Positions 32,856 through 39,978 of a stretch of DNA of 64,000 nt are shown here, one piece after another (the stretch's first letter is position 1; each line of letters begins with the position of its first letter). A program made the position numbers and the translations under genes. Source of the stretch: SIG299 sp051880375 (GTDB taxonomy: Bacteria > Bacillota > Clostridia > Lachnospirales > Lachnospiraceae); contig JBJENV010000004.1 in the NCBI GenBank assembly GCA_051880375.1, positions 1 through 64,000 on the forward strand. The letters run 5' to 3'. The notes under the pieces are model-generated. The model did not search any database. It saw only the letters and a list, made by a program, of their open reading frames with translations, and was not told where the DNA came from.

Positions 32856-35612
32856 ATGTTTCAAAAAAAGTTAAAATCATGGTTCTTTTGGTGCCTTTGC
32901 TCCGGTATCCTTATATTATGCGGATGCAAGGCTTCCGAACCTGTTCCGGACTCCGATGGAAGCAAGCCTGTGTCTGTCACTACAGAGCCGGTCATCACAG
33001 AACCCGACGCCGCTCCGACACCATCCGTACCGGAGGACACTTCTGATGTTCCTGCGCATGCATCCTATGTGGTGCAGACCGATGCCTCCTCTCTGGACGC
33101 TTCTCATAACATCAGTAAAAACCTGTTCGGTATTTTCCTTGAGGACATCAACTTTGCCGTTGACGGCGGAATGTATGCCGAGCTTGTCAAAAACCGTTCC
33201 TTTGAATACGGCGGTATTGCAGGCAATCTTCATAAGCATGGCTGGAGCAGCAGTTCTGTTGATACGGTTTCCTTTGAAATCGTAAACGGACTGGAGGACG
33301 GCAGCTGCCTCAACAGCAACAATCCCTGCTATGCCGTTCTAAGCAACACCACCGATGCCTATGGCGGTATCTTTAACAGAGGTTACCTTGACGGCATGGC
33401 AATTACCCTCGGAGAGGAATATCGTTTCAGTGTCTATCTCAAAGCGGCAGAAGGCACCTCTCCTGCTGTACGCATTTCCATCGTAAACAGTCGGGATGAA
33501 GTATATGCTTCAGAAACCATTACCGGCCTTACCGGAGACTGGTACAAATACGAGCTTACCCTTACCCCTTCTTTCGAAGGTACGGCAGACGGTACGGTAA
33601 TTTCCAAAGATATCCGTCTTCTGCTTGAGGTTGCAGGCGGCAGCGTCTGTGCGGATATGGTCAGCCTGATGACAACGGATACCTACAAGGGAACGAATAT
33701 CCGCCGTGATATCGGTGAGGCTCTGGAGGCTCTTCATCCATCCTTTATGCGTTTTCCGGGCGGCTGTGTCATTGAGGGCAAGGACCTGGAATCCATGTAC
33801 AGCTGGAAGGATTCCATCGGCAACGGCATGAGCTTTTGCATCAACGGGGAGCTTACCGTCGGTGACGTTGCCACCCGTCCGCAGGGGCGTTCTGTCTGGA
33901 CCGGCAACTCCACACATCCGTATTACACAACCTACGGCATCGGTTTTTATGAATTTTTTGAGCTTTGCGAAAAGCTTGACTGTATGCCGGTTCCGGTACT
34001 CAATGCCGGCATGACCTGCCAGATACAGAGTCAGCGATACCTTGTATTTGATACCAATTCCGAGGAATTTAAACAGCGTCTGCAGGATGCGCTGGACCTG
34101 GCAGAATTCTGTCTCGGTGATGCCTCCACCTATTGGGGCAGTGTCCGCATTGCCATGGGACATGAGGAGCCGTTTCCGTTAAAGTACATTGCCATCGGCA
34201 ACGAGCAGTGGCAGACCGAATACTACCAGCATTACAAGCTGTTTGAGAAGGCATTTCTTGAGGCTGCAAAGGAGCAGCCGGAAATCTACGGCGGTATCGA
34301 GCTGATTGTTGCCAACAGCACCGGCTCCGGCGATACGGTCGGCTGGGATTATGTCGAATCCAGAGCAGAAGAAAATACCACGCTCGTGGACGAACACTAT
34401 TATGAATATCCCGACTTTTTCTTTACCAATACGAAGCGTTACGACAGCTACGACCGCAGCTCTCAGGCAAAGGTATTTTTAGGAGAATACGCCGCAAAGT
34501 CCAATACTCTGGAAGCCGCGCTTGCAGAAGCCGCCTACATGACAGGGTTGGAAAAGAACGGCGATATCGTGGAGCTTGCCTGCTATGCACCGCTCTTTGG
34601 CAACAGCACCAGCAACCAGTGGACACCGGACCTCATCTGGTTTAATAACCACAGTGTCTACGGCTCCGTCAATTACTATGTACAGCAGCTCTTTTCCGTG
34701 CATCGGGGAAGCATCAGTCTTCCTGCCTCGCTGAACACTGAAAGCCTCGAAGCGACCGTCGCTCCGCTTTCCGGCAAGGTCGGTCTCGGAACATGGCAGA
34801 CCTCGGCTGCCTACGATAATCTTGTCGTAACGGATAACGTCACCGGAGAGGTGCTTTACTCCTGCACCTTTGATGATGAGTCCGTATTAAACAACGATGG
34901 CTTTAAAGAGCACGAGGGAAGCTTTAGCGTACAGGACGGCAGACTCATCCAGACTCATACCGGAAATCCTGCCGATACCAACACCGGAGATGTTATTTAT
35001 GTCGGTGACTTAAGCTGGAGCAACTACACACTGACCGTGGATGCCACGATTCTCTCCGGTGCAGAGGGCTTTTTAATTCCGGTCTGTGTCAAAAACAGCA
35101 ACAACAATATCTTCTGGAATCTCGGCGGCTGGGGAAACACCGTCTCCTGTCTGCAGATTGTAGATGCCGGCATCAAAAGCGGTCAGGTGTCCGGAACCGT
35201 CCGTCAGATCAAGCTAAAGCACAACCAGACCTATCAGTTGAAAATCGTCGTAAACGAAAACAATATTCAATGCTTCCTTGACGGTATCAAATATATCGAC
35301 TATACAAAAAAGACCCCGGAGCCGCTGTATGAATCTGCCTGCCTTGCAGAAAACGGCGATTTAGTGTTAAAGTTCATCAATCCTTCCGCCGATGCGCTTC
35401 CGATTGATATCGTGCTTCAGGACTTTGATACCGGTAAGTTTGAAACAACGGCACAGGTCATTACCCTCTCAGGGAAGCTGTTAACCGCCTACAACAGCGC
35501 TCAGACGCCTGACCATATTGTTCCGGAAGAAACTACCATGAATATCGACAGCTCCTTTACCTATGAAGCTCCGGCTTATTCCCTTACCGTTCTTCGGATT
35601 CCGGCAAAATAG
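32856..35612 (+). CDS. GH51 alpha-L-arabinofuranosidase lipoprotein
   Basis: A 918-residue surface lipoprotein (lipobox ILCGC, Cys24) with a Pro/Thr linker. It cleaves terminal alpha-L-arabinofuranosyl residues. The clan-A barrel shows the acid/base E450 (YIAIGNEQW) and the nucleophile E544 (VFLGEYAAK). FMRFPGGCVIEGKDLE and the N-terminal LFGIFLEDINFAVDGG are family signatures. Residues ~160-265 form an inserted CBM-like sandwich. Residues ~640-800 (GLGTWQTSAAYDNLVV, then GDVIYVGDLSWSNYTL) form a concanavalin/DUF1080-like module placed before the usual C-terminal domain. ATG 32856 has AAGGAGG 5 nt upstream; the frame extends further back without a plausible start. It is the only rightward gene of the locus. 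Confidence 0.94.
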   Translation: MFQKKLKSWFFWCLCSGILILCGCKASEPVPDSDGSKPVSVTTEPVITEPDAAPTPSVPEDTSDVPAHASYVVQTDASSLDASHNISKNLFGIFLEDINFAVDGGMYAELVKNRSFEYGGIAGNLHKHGWSSSSVDTVSFEIVNGLEDGSCLNSNNPCYAVLSNTTDAYGGIFNRGYLDGMAITLGEEYRFSVYLKAAEGTSPAVRISIVNSRDEVYASETITGLTGDWYKYELTLTPSFEGTADGTVISKDIRLLLEVAGGSVCADMVSLMTTDTYKGTNIRRDIGEALEALHPSFMRFPGGCVIEGKDLESMYSWKDSIGNGMSFCINGELTVGDVATRPQGRSVWTGNSTHPYYTTYGIGFYEFFELCEKLDCMPVPVLNAGMTCQIQSQRYLVFDTNSEEFKQRLQDALDLAEFCLGDASTYWGSVRIAMGHEEPFPLKYIAIGNEQWQTEYYQHYKLFEKAFLEAAKEQPEIYGGIELIVANSTGSGDTVGWDYVESRAEENTTLVDEHYYEYPDFFFTNTKRYDSYDRSSQAKVFLGEYAAKSNTLEAALAEAAYMTGLEKNGDIVELACYAPLFGNSTSNQWTPDLIWFNNHSVYGSVNYYVQQLFSVHRGSISLPASLNTESLEATVAPLSGKVGLGTWQTSAAYDNLVVTDNVTGEVLYSCTFDDESVLNNDGFKEHEGSFSVQDGRLIQTHTGNPADTNTGDVIYVGDLSWSNYTLTVDATILSGAEGFLIPVCVKNSNNNIFWNLGGWGNTVSCLQIVDAGIKSGQVSGTVRQIKLKHNQTYQLKIVVNENNIQCFLDGIKYIDYTKKTPEPLYESACLAENGDLVLKFINPSADALPIDIVLQDFDTGKFETTAQVITLSGKLLTAYNSAQTPDHIVPEETTMNIDSSFTYEAPAYSLTVLRIPAK

Positions 35613-35662
35613 TGTGGCCCGGCTTCGCCGGACTGTAAGGTTCAGTTTCATCGGACACAACG

Positions 35663-35715
35663 TAAAAAAGGGATACTGCGTTATGCCATATTGGTATAGC
35701 ACGGTATCCCTTTTC
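35663..35715. terminator. bidirectional terminator between GH51 and GH43
   Basis: AAAAGGGATAC (from 35666) pairs with GTATCCCTTTT (to 35714), extended inward by partly paired GCGTTATGCC/GGTATAGCAC. An A-run on the left and T-rich right edge fit termination of both convergent genes. Confidence 0.85.
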
Positions 35716-35787
35716 TAACTTCTAAGCTCTGTAACCTTTTCCTGTATGTTCTTTTTTACAAAGGTTCCTACTCACTACATTCCGATA

Positions 35788-37431
35788 CTAGTTCAGATAC
35801 TTCACACCCCAGATGCTCTCGTTGCTTCCGACTGCCGAGAACGTCATCACTTCTTTCCCTGCTTCGTCAAGCTGCTTTAAGAACACTCCGCTGTAGGTTT
35901 TATCCTCATAGGTAAAGTGCATATAATAGGTTCCTTCGACTGCCTCCCAGGTTCCGATGACCGACCCGCTCACTCTTCCGTCCTCACGCAGCGTAATCAT
36001 GCACGGCTCCGCGATTTCGGCATCAATCTTCATTCCCTGGTTGATGAAGTAATAGTCACCGACCAGCTCCGATTTGTCATAACCGGTTTTCGAAATCGTT
36101 TCCCCCTGCGTCGTGTAAGGTGCCAGCACCGGCCAGCCCTCGTCGTTATAAAACAGCTGCTTCACCACCGGCTCATGGTGCTCGCCGTTCTTGTCAAATC
36201 TGGAATGGAAGCAGATGTAGCGCTTGCCGTCGGTATCAATAAAGGTCGACTGTCCGCCGGTTGCCATATAGGCATACTTGTTGCTTGGCAGATAATAGTT
36301 TCCGGAAAGCTTTAAACCATAGTAGGCATGATTGAAGCCTTTTGTCGGATACTTGCCGCTCATGTCGACATACTCACCATCCACGGTTTCGGAGCGGAAC
36401 ACGCGAATCTGATAGCCGCCGACGCGGTCGAGCGAACCGTAGGAAACATATAAATAGTAATAACCGGCTTCCGCGTCATATTGAATATACGGCCCTTCGA
36501 TCGATTTATGTCCGCCGCCAAGCAGCCGCTTTCCAAAGTAAGGGTCTACATTGTGTTCCGGATCTGCCTCCGGGTGAATAATCAGCCCCGTATTCGGGTC
36601 CAGTTCCAATAAGAAAATACCGCCGGACCAGGAGCCATAGGTCATCCACAATCTTCCGTCCTCGTCATAGAACGGTGCCGGGTCGATACAGTTCGGCCAG
36701 TCGTCATTGTTGTATAAGCGTCCGCCTTTTAAATAAGTGGACTTTGCATATTCCTCGGTCACATAGTCATACACATCGGTCTGGTCGATATCATCCTTCG
36801 TAAAGCCGGAATAAAGCAGTGTTCCCTGCCATACAAACGGTCCTTCCGGCGAATCCGAAACCGCATAGCACAGATTCGACTTTATGTAAGTGGAGGAAGT
36901 ACAAAAATACATGACATATTTCTGCATTTCCTCAATATAAATCACATCTTCTGCCCAGACAGCATAAGAACCGTCGCCGTAATCTCCGGCATAATCAAAA
37001 ATGCCAAGCCCTTCTGCAAACAGATTTTCAAACAAGGCATTTTTTTCTTTATAGCCGTTGCCGATATACGTCCAGGTCTGCATATCTTCCGAGTATGCCC
37101 CCGTCATATGGGAGCCGTAAATATAGTATGTTCCGTTAAACACCTTAATGGAAGGGTCGTGTACAGATACCCTCGCTCCGTTTGATTTTACCTCAATACC
37201 GTCATAATTTGCCGGTGTATAAACCGCCTCCAACACTTCCTCTGCCTCGCTTCCCTGCTCTCCGGAAGCATTCCCCGTTTCCGTATTGCCCTCCGGATGA
37301 TTTGTGACGTTTTCTTCTGTTCCCGTCTGCTGTCCGTTTTCTGTGCCGCTCTCTTCATTCCGATTGCCGCAGGCCGCCGCAGAAGCCGCCAGACAAAGTC
37401 CGAACAGAAGCACGAATACCTTCTTTTTCAT
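35788..37431 (-). CDS. GH43 endo-alpha-1,5-L-arabinanase lipoprotein
   Basis: A 547-residue surface lipoprotein (ASAAAC, Cys21) with an acidic Gly/Asn/Glu linker to ~residue 70. The five-bladed propeller carries the three carboxylates of the family: D92 (VHDPSIKVFNG), D250 (NCIDPAPFYDEDG) and E312 (GHKSIEGPYIQYD). The sequence fits arabinanases that cut arabinan backbones. A C-terminal beta-barrel (~445-547, ending SIWGVKYLN) accompanies this type. AAGGAG precedes the ATG. It and GH51 converge on a common terminator. Together they should turn pectic arabinan into oligosaccharides and arabinose at the cell surface. Confidence 0.93.
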   Translation of the reverse strand: MKKKVFVLLFGLCLAASAAACGNRNEESGTENGQQTGTEENVTNHPEGNTETGNASGEQGSEAEEVLEAVYTPANYDGIEVKSNGARVSVHDPSIKVFNGTYYIYGSHMTGAYSEDMQTWTYIGNGYKEKNALFENLFAEGLGIFDYAGDYGDGSYAVWAEDVIYIEEMQKYVMYFCTSSTYIKSNLCYAVSDSPEGPFVWQGTLLYSGFTKDDIDQTDVYDYVTEEYAKSTYLKGGRLYNNDDWPNCIDPAPFYDEDGRLWMTYGSWSGGIFLLELDPNTGLIIHPEADPEHNVDPYFGKRLLGGGHKSIEGPYIQYDAEAGYYYLYVSYGSLDRVGGYQIRVFRSETVDGEYVDMSGKYPTKGFNHAYYGLKLSGNYYLPSNKYAYMATGGQSTFIDTDGKRYICFHSRFDKNGEHHEPVVKQLFYNDEGWPVLAPYTTQGETISKTGYDKSELVGDYYFINQGMKIDAEIAEPCMITLREDGRVSGSVIGTWEAVEGTYYMHFTYEDKTYSGVFLKQLDEAGKEVMTFSAVGSNESIWGVKYLN

Positions 37432-37631
37432 TGTGCCTTCTCCTTTTTATTTCTGATTGAAATATTTAAGTGATAATTAAAATGTACTATGAATCAGGGA
37501 AAATGTCAAGAAAAAAAAGGAGTTTTACACTCATAAAAGAAATTTAAAATAAACAAAAAAAATGTTTTATTTTTGTTGATTTAGTGATAATATAGACATA
37601 AACGAACGTTATCTCAAATAGGAGGCAAAAT

Positions 37632-38747
37632 ATGAAACTTTTACGTGTAAAAGCAAAAGGATTTAAAAACTGCACAGATGATTTTTGCATCGATATGATA
37701 GCCAAATCAAAGAAAACCAGTGAAGATAAAGAATATGAATTGATAGAAATTGATGAAGGATTATTTGTGTATAATACATTGGGAGTTATTGGTAAAAACG
37801 CTTCTGGAAAAAGTTCCACCCTCGAATTGCTTGATTGGTGCTATGATATTTTAAGTACTTTCAGATTGGCTGGAAAAGAAGTTAATTATCACGGAATCAG
37901 TTTTGAAATGGTGTTTTATGAGGAGGGTTATCTATATAAATACCTAACTGACTTGGACAATTCCGATTCTTTAGAAGATATTGCCGTTTTTAAAAATCAA
38001 AAATTATTTCGCAAAAAGTATTATAAATCAAATGCAAAAAAAATTTTTGATGATGAATGGAACGAATATGCTCAACTAACAGAAATAATACCTGAGGACT
38101 TTTCAATGGTTTTTTGTGTGCTTAGGAAAACAACACTAAGAGAAATTTTTTATGATGAATCTATGGAAGATCCATCCGGTTTTGATTTTACATTTAAACT
38201 CATCAGAGTTGCCAAAGTGGAAAACAGTTTATTAAGGAAAGTCATCAAAATATTCGATGAAAACATAGAAGAAATAAAACAATTGGATGATAATAACTAT
38301 TTATTGATTTATCAAGGGAAAGAAATGAAGTTATCACCTAATGAGCTATATCATTTCATGTCCAGTGGAACAACCAAGGGACTAAATTTATATATTACTG
38401 CAATAGTTTCTTTGCAAATGGGAATTGATCTAATTGTAGATGAGATTGAAAATCATTTTCATAAAACACTGGTAGAAAACTTGATTATGCTGTTTAAAGA
38501 TAAAAACGTAAACAAAAAAAATGCCACCTTGATTTTTTCAACACATTATTGTGAATTATTAGATTTATTTAACCGTAGTGATAATATCTGGATTACACAC
38601 AGCAGAGAAAAAATAGAAATAGAAAATATGTATGAAAAATATGGATTACGAACTGAACTTCTAAAAAGTAAAAAATTTTATCAGAATGCCTTTGATACTG
38701 CTGTTAATTACGAAGCATTGATGAATTTGAAGAGGGAATTGATGTAA
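37632..38747 (+). CDS. AAA/ABC-type ATPase of a putative abortive-infection defence pair
   Basis: A 371-residue ATPase of the SMC/ABC-like overcoming-lysogenization or RloA/AbiL kind. Walker A GKNASGKS is at 54-61, a signature-like SSGT at 244-247, Walker B LIVDEIENH with D270/E271, and the switch histidine H305 in FSTHYCELL. The middle (~90-230) is the divergent insert typical of such defence ATPases. AGGAGG precedes ATG 37632 by 7 nt. The DNA is far more AT-rich than its neighbours, with lysine, isoleucine and asparagine prominent, a sign of horizontal transfer. Its stop overlaps the ATG of the partner gene by 1 nt. A housekeeping role is less likely. The phage specificity is unknown. Confidence 0.8.
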   Translation: MKLLRVKAKGFKNCTDDFCIDMIAKSKKTSEDKEYELIEIDEGLFVYNTLGVIGKNASGKSSTLELLDWCYDILSTFRLAGKEVNYHGISFEMVFYEEGYLYKYLTDLDNSDSLEDIAVFKNQKLFRKKYYKSNAKKIFDDEWNEYAQLTEIIPEDFSMVFCVLRKTTLREIFYDESMEDPSGFDFTFKLIRVAKVENSLLRKVIKIFDENIEEIKQLDDNNYLLIYQGKEMKLSPNELYHFMSSGTTKGLNLYITAIVSLQMGIDLIVDEIENHFHKTLVENLIMLFKDKNVNKKNATLIFSTHYCELLDLFNRSDNIWITHSREKIEIENMYEKYGLRTELLKSKKFYQNAFDTAVNYEALMNLKRELM

Positions 38748-39286
38748 TGAAGTATTTGATTATGTGCGAAGGACCAAATGAGAAAAAGATTATTGACATT
38801 TTACTGGAACACAATAAATTAATAATAGGATATGACGATTTAGTGGGGCGCCAGGTTTACCATGCACGACAAATTAAAACATCCCCCGTTGTAAAAACCC
38901 AATTAGGAATATACGGAGGTCCGGTAGAGATTTGGAGAATTGGAGATAAGCAAAGTGATAAACTAACGATTCCTCAAGAGTTCAAAATGCAAATAAAACA
39001 AATAATAAAATATTGCACATTGCCAGAATTAGAGATTTTGTTGATTTTATCAGAGAAAAAGTTTAAAGAATACGAAAAAACAAAAGTTCAAAAACATCCA
39101 AAGCAATTTGCAAAAGAAAATATTGTTTTTAACAAAAGTAAGTACAAAGGCGAATCTAAGTTTTATGAAGAGTATTATGGAAATGATATTTCTAAATTGG
39201 TAAATGCCATTCGGGAATATAAGCAACGTAATCATTCTCACAACGTTGACCAGCATTATTTGTTAGAGATTTTGAAAAGCAGCTAA
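38747..39286 (+). CDS. small partner protein of the defence ATPase, RloB/TOPRIM-like
   Basis: A 179-residue protein translationally coupled to the ATPase (TAATG overlap). The first strand and helix, KYLIMCEGPNEKKIIDILL, resemble the opening of TOPRIM or RloB domains with the acidic residue E8. GDKQSD near residue 70 and the ELEILLILSE segment near 95 could hold further acidic active-site residues, but a canonical DxD was not seen. It shares the AT-rich composition of the ATPase. In related two-gene systems this partner is the toxic effector, often a nuclease, released or activated by the ATPase. That role here is inference from architecture. Confidence 0.6.
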   Translation: MKYLIMCEGPNEKKIIDILLEHNKLIIGYDDLVGRQVYHARQIKTSPVVKTQLGIYGGPVEIWRIGDKQSDKLTIPQEFKMQIKQIIKYCTLPELEILLILSEKKFKEYEKTKVQKHPKQFAKENIVFNKSKYKGESKFYEEYYGNDISKLVNAIREYKQRNHSHNVDQHYLLEILKSS

Positions 39287-39288
39287 TA

Positions 39289-39336
39289 AAAAAAGAAGCC
39301 CTGTCTACTTTGAGAAGCAGATAGGGCTTCTTTTTC
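39289..39336. terminator. bidirectional terminator
   Basis: AAGAAGCCCT pairs with AGGGCTTCTT, extended by TCT/AGA, with A- and T-runs on the outside. It ends the defence pair from the left and the GtrA operon from the right. Confidence 0.92.
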
Positions 39337-39369
39337 AAATTCTTAACATTGGCATTGTTTCTGTCGCTC

Positions 39370-39966
39370 TTACTTCTTATTTGCCTCCCCTTCCGGAAAA
39401 ATAATCTTAAATACAAAGAAGAAAATCACCATGGAGATTCCTCCCATCAGAACGGTCGTACCGATACTGTACAGCCAGTTCGGAAGCATCTGGCTTGCCA
39501 CCGCTACCCACACGCAGTTGATGGAGTTTACAATCAGCGTAATCACAACCCATGCGATAAAATACCACATTGCCTGATACCACGGATTTCCCTTGCTTCG
39601 GAATGTAATGTTCCGCTGCAACGGGAAGTTGATGCACTGGGCAAGAAAAGATCCCACAAGCATTGCTATCAGATATCCGACGCCGCCTCCGATAATAACG
39701 TTTCCGGCTGCATCATAGAGTACGTCATAGCCAATGGCATTCCATGTAAAATCAATATGGAACAACCTGACCGGAACTGCCGGCCAGCTCCATTCCATGC
39801 CGGCCAGCTTAAGTCCGAGAAGATTCGGCAAAAAGGCATAGATGATATATTGCACCACGGTCACGGCATTGCTGAACAGAACAAACAAACCGCCCTCACG
39901 AACCCACTTGGAAGCCTTCGGATGTTTTTGAGCAAATTTATTCCACCAGTTAATTATTGTTTTCAT
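39370..39966 (-). CDS. GtrA-family membrane protein
   Basis: A 198-residue protein with four predicted membrane segments (FVLFSNAVTVVQYIIYAF, the VGYLIAMLVGSFLAQ region, FIAWVVITLIVNSI, and the C-terminal SMVIFFFVFKI). This is the GtrA fold linked to flipping of lipid-linked sugars or exopolysaccharide decoration. NFPLQRNITFRSKG is the conserved motif before the third helix. The family norm is about 130 residues; an extra stretch between helices 1 and 2 makes this one longer. ATG 39966 has AGAGG 6 nt upstream; ATG 39972 would leave no spacing. It follows the esterase fusion gene by 12 bp. Confidence 0.85.
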   Translation of the reverse strand: MKTIINWWNKFAQKHPKASKWVREGGLFVLFSNAVTVVQYIIYAFLPNLLGLKLAGMEWSWPAVPVRLFHIDFTWNAIGYDVLYDAAGNVIIGGGVGYLIAMLVGSFLAQCINFPLQRNITFRSKGNPWYQAMWYFIAWVVITLIVNSINCVWVAVASQMLPNWLYSIGTTVLMGGISMVIFFFVFKIIFPEGEANKK

Positions 39967-39978
39967 ATTCATCCTCTT

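Noticed and set aside
33510..34163. 217-codon open frame on the minus strand inside the GH51 gene
   Set aside because: It lies wholly antisense to well-supported GH51 catalytic sequence and shows no family features or ribosome site.
37632..39286. Defence pair as part of an integrated phage or transposon
   Set aside because: No integrase, transposase, terminal repeats or att-like duplication is visible; only base composition and orientation mark it as foreign.
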